DNA of 64,000 nt from Edaphobacter modestus (GTDB lineage: Bacteria > Acidobacteriota > Terriglobia > Terriglobales > Acidobacteriaceae). Positions 37,476 through 46,219 of this stretch are shown one piece after another (position 1 is the stretch's first letter; each line of letters starts with the position of its first letter). Made by a program: the position numbers and the translations under genes. The stretch lies in assembly GCF_004217555.1 (NCBI RefSeq), contig NZ_SHKW01000001.1:3782001-3846000 (forward strand), given 5' to 3'. The notes beneath the pieces were generated by a model. It searched no databases. It saw only the letters and a list, made by a program, of their open reading frames with translations, and had not been told where the DNA came from.

Positions 37476-37555
37476 GATCCGGAGAGTGCGCGAAGGCTTT
37501 CGATGACGGACTTGAAGGCGGGGTCATCCCCTTTGTCCGCTCTCGACTGGCGATA
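37466..37555 (-). pseudogene. C-terminal fragment of a lost gene
   Basis: Thirty codons on the minus strand read DDPAFKSVIESLRALSGSQP then stop at 37466, a protein-like C-terminus convergent with the Lnt remnant. An in-frame stop lies just upstream and no start is present. The family is not recognisable. From here to 37902 I see no supportable gene. Confidence 0.3.
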
Positions 37556-37902
37556 TCAGGGCAATGCGCTCATTGAGGAGCGATTTGTTTGTGTTCCGGG
37601 TGGATGGTCGGCAACTCGTCAATAACCCGCCGCGGCCCCCCCCGACCGATTCGGACCGGAAGGCAACCGGTAAGATGCGGTTTGGGAGTAAAGCTCCGCT
37701 TAGTTCACCTGTCCGACAAGGCGACTATACAGACGAGTGAATTGCTCTCATTTGTCGGTGAGTGCTTTGGCGATTTGTCATCAACTGAGAATCGCACCTA
37801 GCGACATTATTGGCGCTTCTCAGTACCAATCTCAGTGATTACTTGAGATTCCGCATTGACATCATCCACCGCGCCAAGTGCGGATGGGAGGTCGGCTGGC
37901 CT

Positions 37903-38187
37903 TCAAGGGCTTGGAGAATGGTCGATGATTCTGAAGGAAAGGCAATCGGCAGCGCCGATTGTCACACGACGCCAGTTCGGGAGGGCCCAGTCAGTAGGCC
38001 AATCCATCGTCTCCAGTTCTTCGATCCAGTCCTGCGCGGCCTTCCTTGCTTCCCTCAAGCCATATCGTCTGAATACTGCCTCGTAAAAGGCGGCTAACTC
38101 CCTCTCCGCTATCGTCATAAACTCCGCAACTCGTTCGACAGACGGTTGCTGAGCGTGAAAAATCGAGTTGTTTTTTTTATCGCACAT
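37903..38187 (-). CDS. small hypothetical protein
   Basis: The protein has 94 residues, soluble, with one predicted helical core (VAEFMTIAERELAAFYEAVF, RRYGLREARKAAQDWIEELE) followed by WPTDWALPNWRRVTIGAADC. The composition and amphipathic helices look real. There is no convincing ribosome-binding site. It lies 113 bases downstream of the MFS pump gene on the same strand and may be cotranscribed. I recognise no family. Confidence 0.55.
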   Translation of the reverse strand: MCDKKNNSIFHAQQPSVERVAEFMTIAERELAAFYEAVFRRYGLREARKAAQDWIEELETMDWPTDWALPNWRRVTIGAADCLSFRIIDHSPSP

Positions 38188-38300
38188 GGAACCTATCTGT
38201 TGATTGAAATAACGTCCGTCAGATTTATGACCTCAGACACCATTCGGCCTTTAGGGTGCAATTCCGTCTGACGATACTGGCCTGATGGCGAGGCATGTTG

Positions 38301-39893
38301 CTAGTGCATTGCTTCTCCGGCAGGGGTCTCCTGACCGGGCTTGTTCTTGCTCAGAATGAAGGCGCACACCACCATGCCCATCGCCATCCAACAGAGCAGA
38401 CGGTAGATGTCCTGATAAGCCTGCGCAGCAGCCTGCTGATTGAGTTGCTGATAAATAGTAGCTCGTGCCATGAGGCCGGGTCCGGGTCCTTTGCTGCTAC
38501 CGCCAAAGTAAGAGGTAAGCGCGTTGACATGGTTGACGAAGGCGGGATTGCCGGGCTGCATGGATTCCTGCAGGCGCGCCTGGTGGAAGAGAGAACGGTT
38601 GGTCACGATCGCTCCAGTGACGGCGATGAAGATGCTGCCGCCAACGTTGCGAACGAAGTTGATGATCCCGGAGACCTGATTGCTCGCCTCTTTCGGAAGT
38701 CCGACATACGCCGCGGTGGTGATGGCGATGAAGGCGAAGGGAATCGCGAACATCTGAAGAATTCGAACCCAGGAGGCAAAACCGAAGGTCATGGTGAGCG
38801 TGAAGTGCGTGGAGGTGTAATAGAACGCGCCGGCAAAGCAGGCGAAACCGAATGCAGCCATATTTCTCGCCGGAAATCTGCCGGTAGCTATTCCTGCCAT
38901 GGGCATAACGACGAGCAGGGCGAGTCCTCCGCCCGCGAGTGCCTCTCCGGCGCGGGTTGCCGTGTACCCCATCAGCTGCTGCAGGAACTGGGGCTCAAGT
39001 ACGGTTGCGGCATTCAGGACACCGCCCACCAGAATCATGAGAAAACAGCAGATGGCGAAGTTCTTGTACTTGAAGAGCCGCAGATTCATGATGGGATTTT
39101 TAGCCCGCAACTGCCACCAGATCAGACTGGTCATACCCACAACGAATAGAACGCAGAAGATGCGAATGGAGTTGGAGGCAAACCAGTCGTTCTCTTCGCC
39201 CTTATCGAGCATGATCTGCAGGCCGCCCATGGCGACCGTCAGCAGCCCGAGGCCGATGTAGTCCAGTTTCCTGAGGTTAGCGCGATCGGCTTTGATCCAG
39301 GGTGGGTCCTGAACCAGGCGGCTGACCAGAAAAAATGCGAGGATGCCAATGGGAAGATTGATGTAGAAGATCCATCGCCAGGAGTAGTTGTCGGTGATCC
39401 AACCGCCGATCGTCGGCCCGAGGGATGGCGCAAGCACTGCCACAAGACCGTAGAGCGCGAAGGCCTGGCCACGTTTTTTTTCTTCGAAGGAATCCGCCAT
39501 GATAGCTTGCGCCATAGGCTGGAGGCCTCCACCTCCGACACCCTGAAGTACACGCGCCAAGAGCAAGATCGGGAGCGTTGGGGCGATACCGCAAAGAAAA
39601 CTTGCTGCGGTGAAGATGGTGATGCACAGCATAAAGAAGTTCCTGCGGCCGATTACGCTTGAGGCCCAGGCGCCCACTGGCAGAATGATCGCGTTGGAGA
39701 CAAGATAGCTGGTGAGAACCCAAGTTCCCTGATCGGTGCTGGCGCCAAGATCACCGGCAATGTGGGGAAGGGCGACATTGGCAATGGAGGTATCGAGAAC
39801 CTCCATGAAGGCAGCGAGGGCAACAGTGGCCGCGATCAGCCATGGGTTCGCCTTCGGCTTCCATTGTTCGCTGGTGCTCGCCTTCGCTGACAT
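38301..39893 (-). CDS. DHA2-family (EmrB/QacA-type) MFS multidrug efflux permease
   Basis: Drug:H+ antiporter with 14 transmembrane helices, 530 residues. It starts with a basic tail and then LAAFMEVLDTSIANVALPHI, the family's helix 1 with motif D1 (LDTSIANVALP). Motif A is at GAWASSVIGRRNF, and QGVGGGGLQPMAQAIMADSF is motif B/C-like. The late segment is VSGIINFVRNVGGSIFIAVT. EmrB-type pumps often pair with an HlyD-type adaptor; here the adaptor would have to come from the island's other pump or elsewhere. The promoter region carries two palindromes, so TetR control is likely. Confidence 0.93.
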   Translation of the reverse strand: MSAKASTSEQWKPKANPWLIAATVALAAFMEVLDTSIANVALPHIAGDLGASTDQGTWVLTSYLVSNAIILPVGAWASSVIGRRNFFMLCITIFTAASFLCGIAPTLPILLLARVLQGVGGGGLQPMAQAIMADSFEEKKRGQAFALYGLVAVLAPSLGPTIGGWITDNYSWRWIFYINLPIGILAFFLVSRLVQDPPWIKADRANLRKLDYIGLGLLTVAMGGLQIMLDKGEENDWFASNSIRIFCVLFVVGMTSLIWWQLRAKNPIMNLRLFKYKNFAICCFLMILVGGVLNAATVLEPQFLQQLMGYTATRAGEALAGGGLALLVVMPMAGIATGRFPARNMAAFGFACFAGAFYYTSTHFTLTMTFGFASWVRILQMFAIPFAFIAITTAAYVGLPKEASNQVSGIINFVRNVGGSIFIAVTGAIVTNRSLFHQARLQESMQPGNPAFVNHVNALTSYFGGSSKGPGPGLMARATIYQQLNQQAAAQAYQDIYRLLCWMAMGMVVCAFILSKNKPGQETPAGEAMH

Positions 39894-39932
39894 CCACCTT
39901 CCTCTCCGGTAAAAGAAAACGCTCTATTTACC

Positions 39933-39985
39933 GATACAGGATGTATCCAACAACTTTCTGGATTCAGAATATATACAAATTGTAT
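39933..39985. promoter_or_regulatory. two palindromes in the MFS / 40037 divergent promoter region
   Basis: GATACA-gga-TGTATC (39933-39947) and ATACAA-a-TTGTAT (39973-39985) are both perfect 6-bp inverted repeats in the 143-base gap between divergent genes. Their TGTAT half-sites resemble the GTATAC sites before the frameshifted TetR gene. They are probable repressor operators of the efflux gene. Confidence 0.5.
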
Positions 39986-40036
39986 TTGAAATCGTATTGT
40001 ATGTTAATAGCAGAAGTGTGTGAGGAGGGCGCCACG

Positions 40037-40420
40037 ATGGCTCATTCAGGCGCAGGGCGAGCATTGGCGACCAAAGGCGGATATCCCGTTCAAGTCTCCG
40101 GCAGTCTTCACGGAGATGTCGGATACCTCGACCGCGAGCCGGCATCGAGTGCCGTGTGGAAGTTGCGGAGGGGGGAAGAGAAGGAACAAAAAGACACTCC
40201 ACCCAGGTCGATTGTCGTCGAGCAGTGGATCTGCTTCGTATGGGGCTTCGTCTGCATGGCCTTCGGAATCTGGGGAATTTGTATGAGGTCAGAACAGGAC
40301 GCTCTTCCTGCATACATTGCATGGTTGGGATCGCTCCATATGCCTGCATTGCGGGCAACGCCAGTTGCGTGCTTCGGTATGGGTGTGGTGTTGATACGCC
40401 GGGGGTGGACGCATCTCTGA
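40037..40420 (+). CDS. putative small membrane protein divergent from the MFS pump
   Basis: ATG 40037 is preceded by GAGGAGG, a strong ribosome-binding site. The 127 residues have a soluble, charged half and two hydrophobic segments (ICFVWGFVCMAFGIWGICM, about 76-94, and PALRATPVACFGMGVVLI near 104-121). It is divergent from the MFS gene and shares its promoter region. The family is unknown. The frame contains no stop over 580 bases before this start, so the start rests on the ribosome-binding site. Confidence 0.5.
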   Translation: MAHSGAGRALATKGGYPVQVSGSLHGDVGYLDREPASSAVWKLRRGEEKEQKDTPPRSIVVEQWICFVWGFVCMAFGIWGICMRSEQDALPAYIAWLGSLHMPALRATPVACFGMGVVLIRRGWTHL

Positions 40421-40489
40421 GCTGCAGTTTTTCAGCAGGCCGAGGATATGGATGTTCTCGTCTACGCACGCGACGAGGAAGGGACCAAC

Positions 40490-40617
40490 ATGAAAACCAA
40501 AACGGAAGAGGACCTCGAAGACATCCCCTGGCATACCTGTGGTATGTGATTCTCGCATTCGCGGCCATTGCCGTCACAGCCGTGATTTGGTCATTCGATT
40601 GTTTTAGGCAAGCCTGA
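40490..40617 (+). pseudogene. very small membrane protein, apparently frameshifted
   Basis: ATG 40490 has GAGGAAGGG eight bases upstream and codes MKTKTEEDLEDIPWHTCGM then TGA (40547-40549). In the adjacent frame, LWYVILAFAAIAVTAVIWSF then DCFRQA-stop (40617) is a clean transmembrane helix. One single-base indel would join them as a protein of about 40 residues. It may also be two chance frames. Confidence 0.3.
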
Positions 40618-40848
40618 AGAGGCTGCTGAGAAAGTCCGTTTGCTTAAGGGCACGGCCGATGGCCCTAGGCGATAGTCTTGGGTCTCCGTGCCGCAAGTCA
40701 GGTAAAGAATTTGTCGGACGGGAACCTCCTAAGGAATAAGCTATCTTGGTATCAGGATGCAGAGTGTTCATTGGGCGCATCTGCAAGCGTGTCGTAGAGC
40801 CGGTCAATGAATCGCTACCGCAACGATTTGGGAGAAGCTAGGATCCAA

Positions 40849-41493
40849 ATGCCTCTGACTAGCACAAAACCCACCGGCACAAAACCACGAAAGCGGCTCA
40901 CGCGCGAGGAGAGCAGAGCACAGACTCGTGCCACACTGGTCGCCGTGGGACGCAGGCACTTCCTGCGTTACGGACTCGGCGGCGCTGTGGCGGAGAAGAT
41001 CGCGGAGGATGCCGGTTTTTCTCGGGGCGCTCTGTATTCCAACTTCGACGGGAAAGAAGAGTTGTTTGTCGCCGTAATCCATGAGGAACAGGCGCGCCAC
41101 CTGAATTTCTTCCGTTCTCTGTTGAAGGACGAGCCTTCAGGGAAGAAGCGGGCGAAGAAATTTCGGGATGCCATTGCTGACCTAATGACGGACCACGATT
41201 GGATAGTACTTCGTGCTGAGTTCGAGGTCGCGGCTCTTCGCAGCGAACGTATCCGGCAAAGCTTCGTTGAAGTGCATCGACAGCAGCTTCGCGACGGAGG
41301 TGAGCTCGTCAGAGACCTCTTGCGATCTCCCGAAGTCACTTCGAAATTGATGCCGGATGATTTCATCACGGTCATCATCAATCTTGCTCATGGTTTGGCA
41401 GTCACCCAGAGAATCCTCGGCGCAGAACTGTCTCAGAAGAGCACGCGCAGCTTGGTTCAATCGCTGTTTGATCATTTGCTATGGTCCACCTAA
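40849..41493 (+). CDS. TetR/AcrR-family transcriptional regulator
   Basis: The protein has 214 residues from ATG 40849 (a longer start at 40807 adds 14). The helix-turn-helix is RHFLRYGLGGAVAEKIAEDA then GFSRGALYSNFDGKEELFVA, the classic YSNFxxKEELF pattern. The ligand domain follows, with helices to FDHLLWST. The frame is intact, unlike the first TetR of the island, so it is the island's working repressor, probably of one of the efflux modules. Target operators are not proven. The region 40618-40848 holds no other gene. Confidence 0.9.
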   Translation: MPLTSTKPTGTKPRKRLTREESRAQTRATLVAVGRRHFLRYGLGGAVAEKIAEDAGFSRGALYSNFDGKEELFVAVIHEEQARHLNFFRSLLKDEPSGKKRAKKFRDAIADLMTDHDWIVLRAEFEVAALRSERIRQSFVEVHRQQLRDGGELVRDLLRSPEVTSKLMPDDFITVIINLAHGLAVTQRILGAELSQKSTRSLVQSLFDHLLWST

Positions 41494-41749
41494 TCGGCTG
41501 GCCGCAATAATGCATTCAATGCGAGGGGTTTGATCTGGAAGCGTGCCTTTGGTAGAAGTGTGCAGTCGATTTAGCACTACTCCCCTGTCACAACTCATTA
41601 CTCCCGAATGAGGAGAAATCGGAAGTAGAGTCTTAGTTGGTAATATCAGGGCTTAGCGCTCATTGACCCTATTCAGATCGATGTATGTCTTCGGCAAGTT
41701 GCTGTATAATCGTCTATCCGGAAAGGTGAAACCGAACTGCCTGAAAAGT

Positions 41750-41778
41750 CGGGCGGTCTCAACCGGTCGATGCAACAC
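41750..41778 (+). repeat. IS30 left inverted repeat (29 bp)
   Basis: Starts CGGGCGGTCTCAACCGGTCG and matches the right end exactly in reverse complement; the match stops at base 30. Confidence 0.9.
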
Positions 41779-41814
41779 CATCTGATATGAATTCATATTC
41801 TAAAGGTGGTGTTT

Positions 41815-42973
41815 ATGGCACAAGGAAAACGGGACAGGCTTTCCACCGAGCAGCGGATCGACATGTGGCGCCGTTGGAAGTCGGGCGAGTCGTTGCATGA
41901 GATTGGGCGCGCCTTCGGTAAAGGCGATGGTTCCATTCGGTTCTTGTTGACGCAGCGCGGCGGGATAGTTCCTGATGCTCGTCGACCCTCGCTGCGAACG
42001 CTGACGCTGGCCGAGCGGGAAGACATCTCACGTGGAATTGCTTCCGGTTTGTCGATTCGTGAGATAGCCAACGGGTTGCAACGGGCTGTGTCGACAGTGA
42101 GCCGGGAGGTGGCGCGTCATGGCGGGCGTCCACTCTATCGAGCCAATGAAGCAGATCATCAGGCCTGGGAGTCGGCTCTGCGACCCAAGGTGTGCCTTCT
42201 TGCCATCGACCAGAAGCTGCGGACGATCGTGGCCAGTAAACTGATCCTGGACTGGTCGCCGGAACAGGTTTCGAAATGGCTGAAGGTCCACTATCCCAGC
42301 AACGAGAGCATGCGCGTGTCCACGAAACCATCTACCGCAGCTTATTCATCCAGGCCCGGGCAGTGCTGAAAAAAGAGCTGATTCAGCACCTCAGGTCCAA
42401 GCGGCTGATACGTCGCTCACGGCACTCGCGGGCTGACGGACAGTCTCGAGGTCAGATCGTCGATGCCATCTCTATTAGGGAAAGACCTGCGGAGGTTGAA
42501 GACCGCGCTATTCCCGGTCATTGGGAGGGCGACCCGCTTAGCGGCAGCAGCAATAGTCATGTCGCAACCCTGGTGGAACGACATTCGCGTTTACCATGCT
42601 GGTCAAAGTGCCCAGCAAAGATACAGCGACGGTCGTCGCCGCGCTGAGCAAGCACGTGCGTAAACTGCCCGCGTCCCTGCGGCGCTCGTTGACCTGGGAC
42701 CGGGGGCACGAGATGGCAAAACACAAGAGCTTCACGGTGGACACGAATGTGAAAGTCTACTTCTGTGATCCGCAGAGCCCCTGGCAGCGCGGCACCAATG
42801 AAAATACCAACGGCCTGCTGAGACAATACTTCCCTAAGAAAACCAACTTATCCGGTTACTCTCAAGCCGATCTCAACAAGGTAGCTCTGCGCCTAAATCA
42901 ACGCCCCCGAAAAACCTTGGGCTTTGAAACCCCGGCGAGTAAACTTCAAGCCAGTGTTGCATCGACCGGTTGA
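41815..42973 (+). pseudogene. IS30-family transposase, two frameshifts
   Basis: Starts at ATG 41815 with AAAGGTGG upstream. The N-terminal helix-turn-helix region is LSTEQRIDMWRRWKSGESLH; IREIANGLQRAVSTVSREVA follows. Frame 1 is lost after MRVS at about 42322, where one C is missing (VSHETIYRSLFIQARA follows in the second frame). The second loss is at about 42590, one T missing before FTMLVKVPSKDTATVV. The DDE catalytic region is visible across frames (PGHWEGDPLSG, then LTWDRGHEMAKH and NENTNGLLRQYFPK). It therefore needs two corrections to be active. Confidence 0.9.
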
Positions 42974-42982
42974 GACCGCCCG
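42954..42982 (-). repeat. IS30 right inverted repeat (29 bp)
   Basis: Exact reverse complement of 41750-41778; it begins GTGTTGCATCGACCGGTTGA on the plus strand. Confidence 0.9.
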
Positions 42983-43006
42983 GGTTACTAAGATGGTCCG
43001 CCGCTT

Positions 43007-43024
43007 GATCTTCCCCGGAAGATC
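43007..43024. repeat. 18-bp palindrome upstream of the IS110 transposase
   Basis: GATCTTCC-CC-GGAAGATC, 8-bp perfect arms, 30 bases before the IS110 start codon and 24 bases after the IS30 right end. It is a candidate subterminal structure of the IS110 element or a transcription stop shielding its gene. Confidence 0.6.
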
Positions 43025-43054
43025 TTGTAGGCAGATTCAAGGAGGATCATCGAC

Positions 43055-44087
43055 ATGCAGATTCGATCGGTTGGTATTGACCTTGGCAAGACGACCTTTC
43101 ACCTGGTGGCACTTGGTGATAACGGCAAGGTGCTGCTGAAGAAGACGTTTACCCAGAAGCAGTTGATTGCCTTCACCGCGAACATGCAGACCTGCTTGAT
43201 CGGGATGGAAGCATGTTCGGGGTCGCACTTCCTCGGCCGTGCTTTTACGGGAACAAGGTCATGATGTGAAGTTGATTCCAGCCCAGTTCGTGAAGCCGTT
43301 TGTGAAGTCGAACAAGAACGATTTCATCGACGCTGAAGCGATTGCTGAGGCCGTGGATCGCGAGAACATGCGCTTCGTGCCGATCAAGACAGATGATCAG
43401 CTCGACCTGCAAGCTCTCCATCGCGTGCGTGACCGGCTCATGGCGCGAAGAACCGCTCTGATCAACCAGATTCGTGCGTTTCTGCTGGTGCGAGGCACAG
43501 TGTTCGCCAAGAGCCCGATTCGGCTGAGGGAAGCTCTGCCTGAGGTGCTTGAGAACGTCAACGAGAACCTCACCCCGAGGATGCGGAACCTGGTTGCCAT
43601 GCTGTGGAGCGAGTGGAAGGACCTGGAGCTTCAGATCGTGCAGATGAACGACGAAGTGGAACGGATCGCTTCGAGCGATGCCGCGTGTCGGAGACTGCGG
43701 CAGATCCCTGGCATCGGACCGCTGGTTGCAACCGCGATCGTGGCCTCCATCGGTAACGGCGCAGCCTTCCGCAAGGGACGAGAGTTCGCAGCCTGGATGG
43801 GGCTGCTGCCGAAGCAGCATTCGACCGGTGGCAAGGCGAGGCTGTATGGAATCAGCAAGCGCGGCAACTCTTACCTGCGCAAGATCCTGATTCATGGAGC
43901 ACGCGCGGTCGTATTGCGATCCAAGCGAGACCGAATCGCGATGGGCGCCTGGATGACCTCGCTTGAGACGAGGGCGCCACGAAACGTATTGATCGTGGCA
44001 ACAGCACACAAACTGGCGCGGATCGCGTGGGCAGTGCTCTCAACGGGCCAGGACTATCGAGCAGTACCCAAGGCAGTGACGGTATAA
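43055..44087 (+). pseudogene. IS110-family transposase, one frameshift
   Basis: ATG 43055 follows AAGGAGGATC. The N-terminal DEDD (RuvC-like) domain shows GIDLGKTTFHLVAL and NDFIDAEAIAEAVDRENMRF. The C-terminal IS116/IS110/IS902 domain has RRLRQIPGIGPLVATAIV and WMGLLPKQHSTGGKARLYGI, with the catalytic Ser region ISKRGNSYLRKILIHGARAV. The frame is lost at about 43247, where one extra T follows GRA; continuous frames would give about 343 residues. The element has no clear terminal repeats, as normal for IS110, so its ends are uncertain. Confidence 0.88.
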
Positions 44088-44816
44088 GCAAGCTTAGAAA
44101 CCAGCAACATCAAGTTCTCCCCACCGAGGTCTGCACCGGATAAGTGAAGATGAAAGAACAGTCAAAACGGCGCACCTGAAACCTGCTTGCCGAAATGGCC
44201 CATACGAGGCCGGCGTGTTTTCAAAGGACAGGTACGCGGCGTATCTCATCAAGGCCAGGAGAAAACTCTCCACCTAAAGGCCGGATACATTGACGCAGAC
44301 TTTCCTTCATTCGAAACTTTTCCCTTGCATTCACACGGCGGACCATACATTCCGGCAAGTTCAATCGAACTGGCCGCAAGGCGGACTTCCCGGGAAGTGG
44401 CCATCAAGTTATCTATGAGCTCCGCTCCAATTCAACCGATCAGCTCCTCGTCGCCGAATGAAGACCTCGGTGTAGCGACTACGCCCGGAAATCCTTCATC
44501 CAAGACAGCCTATGGCGTACTGGAGCCCGGAGTGGCAGACCTGAACTCGTCGCTTAAAGCATTGACAGTGTGCGTCCCGCTCCCCGAAGGTGAGTACTAG
44601 GCTCTCGGCCGCACCGTGCTTCAAGCTGGGCCCAGCACCAGCGTAGCGCCATCACTTCTATTAAAGCGAGCAAATTGTTATGTTAGGATGCACTCTATCG
44701 ACACTGCATCGCTCTTCGTATTCTCTTAGTCGCGTAACTCGATTTCCATGGATTTTCCGTTCTTATCGAAGCGGTAATAGAGATCCCGCGAACATTTGAC
44801 CCAAATGGGAAAGTGA
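44088..44816. other. IS110 downstream DNA and decayed sequence, no clear gene
   Basis: The first 100 bases after the transposase stop probably contain the right end of the IS110 element and perhaps its non-coding bridge RNA. On the plus strand 44192-44277 reads NGPYEAGVFSKDRYAAYLIK then ARRKLST-stop, protein-like but without a start. On the minus strand 44726-44797 reads CSRDLYYRFDKNGKSMEIEL then RD-stop, also a C-terminal fragment without a start. Both look like remnants of lost genes. Confidence 0.45.
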
Positions 44817-45173
44817 ATGAGTGATAAGACTGAGCAGATTCTGACTCTTGAGAAGCGCTGGAGGTGCGAGGAATCAATCTCCCGGCGGATTTCCGTTTCG
44901 CCCGTCCTCACCACCACTGGTCGGCTGCTGCTGTTGCTCGCTAAAATAGCCCTGCTCAACGGTTGCAGCGGAGCCCCTTCGCTGACCATAGCCGGCGCAT
45001 ACTTTCCGGCATGGCTGGCCTGCGCTGTCATCGGAGTGATAACAACTGTCATCGCACGAGGTCTTATGGCATCGACCCATCTGACCACGATTATCCCTTT
45101 CCAGCTTGCAGTGTGCTCGGCTATCGGCGTCTTGGTCGCGCTGGCTGTATGGCTCTTCTGGACGGTGCACTAA
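44817..45173 (+). CDS. ytcA: YtcA-like small lipoprotein/membrane protein of the efflux operon
   Basis: The protein has 118 residues. After a charged start comes a helix LLLLLAKIALLNGC ending in a lipobox-like LNGC (Cys50), then GAPSLTIAGAYFPAWLACAV and a last helix PFQLAVCSAIGVLVALAVWL. This closely follows the YtcA pattern (Cys, SGAPS, AYFPAW, PFQLAVC). In E. coli ytcA lies directly before mdtN-mdtO-mdtP, exactly as here. GGGAAAG precedes the start. The next gene starts two bases after the stop. The role is unknown, presumably pump assembly. Confidence 0.75.
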   Translation: MSDKTEQILTLEKRWRCEESISRRISVSPVLTTTGRLLLLLAKIALLNGCSGAPSLTIAGAYFPAWLACAVIGVITTVIARGLMASTHLTTIIPFQLAVCSAIGVLVALAVWLFWTVH

Positions 45174-45175
45174 CG

Positions 45176-46219
45176 ATGGAAGCTCGGGGCGTCAATCAAC
45201 GCAAACCGCTGGGTATTCTCATCGCCCTCCTGATCGTGGGCGCCGCTGTTGGACTCGCTGTAAAAGTAGCCTCCCGTACAAAACTCTCGACAGACGACGC
45301 CAGCATCGATGCAGAGGTCATTCATGTTGCCTCTGCGGTTGGTGGCCGGATTATCGAACTACCCATCCATGAGAATGAACTGATTCATCGGGGCGATCTT
45401 CTCTTACGAATCGATCCGGTGCCCTACCAGACCAACGTCGCCGCTGCAGAAGCGCAGCTCGCTCTCTCCCGCGCCACGCTGGAATCCAAGCGACGACTCG
45501 TCTCAGCGCAACGTTCGAACGCCGAGATCGCAAGCGAACAGACCCGCAGGGCGCAAACCAACCTTGAGCTATCGATGCGCACCGAGGAGCGCCTGAAGCC
45601 CCTCACTGCGAAGGGCTACGTCCCGAAACAGCAGCTCGACCAGGCGGGGGTCGCGACGCAGAACGCCACAAGTTCTCTCACCGAAGCCAAAGAGCAGGAG
45701 ACTGCTGCTCACCATCTGGTCGATGATGTCGCAGCCGCGGAAGCGGCCGTACGAGCCGCCGCGGCGGCGCTCACGAATGCGCGCAGAGCCTTGGAAGATA
45801 CGGAGGTGCGCGCTCCACATGAAGGACGCATTGTTGGTCTCTCTGTTTCGACAGGAGAGATGGTCATACCATCGCAGTCGCTCTTCACGCTCATCAATAC
45901 CGAGGAGTGGTTCGTATCGGCCAATTTTCGCGAGATCGATCTCAAGCGGGTGAAGCAGGGCGATTGCGTGACGGTTTACTCGATGATCGATCGCCATGCT
46001 CCGATGAAAGGTATCGTCGATAGCATCGGATTCGGAGTCTTGTCGGAGGACCGCATCAATGTTCCAAGGTCGGTTCCCTATGTCGAGCCATCCCTCAACT
46101 GGGTGCGCGTAGCGCAGCGATTCCCCGTACGAATTCATCTGCAGGAGCCGCCCGAGCAGCTCGTACGCATTGGCGCTAGCGCCATCGCGGAGGTCGATCA
46201 TGGCACCGCCTGTAGATGA
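45176..46219 (+). CDS. mdtN: HlyD/EmrA-type periplasmic adaptor of efflux pump (MdtN-like)
   Basis: Membrane fusion protein linking inner-membrane pump to outer-membrane channel. It has 347 residues. One N-terminal membrane anchor (GILIALLIVGAAVGLAVKV, about 12-30) is followed by the lipoyl half VIHVASAVGGRIIELPIHEN and LLLRIDPVPYQTNVAAAEAQ. A long coiled-coil hairpin covers about residues 90-210, then the second lipoyl half VRAPHEGRIVGLSVSTGEMV and the beta-barrel (NTEEWFVSANFREIDL). It overlaps the next gene by 20 bases. Spacing and order identify it as the MdtN role. Confidence 0.88.
   Translation: MEARGVNQRKPLGILIALLIVGAAVGLAVKVASRTKLSTDDASIDAEVIHVASAVGGRIIELPIHENELIHRGDLLLRIDPVPYQTNVAAAEAQLALSRATLESKRRLVSAQRSNAEIASEQTRRAQTNLELSMRTEERLKPLTAKGYVPKQQLDQAGVATQNATSSLTEAKEQETAAHHLVDDVAAAEAAVRAAAAALTNARRALEDTEVRAPHEGRIVGLSVSTGEMVIPSQSLFTLINTEEWFVSANFREIDLKRVKQGDCVTVYSMIDRHAPMKGIVDSIGFGVLSEDRINVPRSVPYVEPSLNWVRVAQRFPVRIHLQEPPEQLVRIGASAIAEVDHGTACR

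Larger units (their letters stand above)
41750..42982 (+). mobile_element. IS30-family insertion sequence, 1,233 bp
   Basis: Ends are defined by a perfect 29-bp inverted repeat: left 41750-41778 starts CGGGCGGTCTCAACCGGTCG and right 42954-42982 is its exact reverse complement. The element holds one IS30-type transposase gene, broken by two single-base deletions. The size is normal for the family. I cannot identify a target-site duplication with certainty. The preceding gap 41494-41749 has no gene. Confidence 0.9.

Noticed and set aside
40621..40640. GGCTGCTGAGAAAGTCC as an IS end
   Set aside because: Resembles the GGCTGCTGAAAAAGTC ends of several IS elements, but no partner end or transposase remnant was found.
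44187..44600. 137-residue plus-strand frame between IS110 and ytcA
   Set aside because: Ser/Pro-rich without structure, no ribosome-binding site, overlaps remnant-like sequence in another frame.
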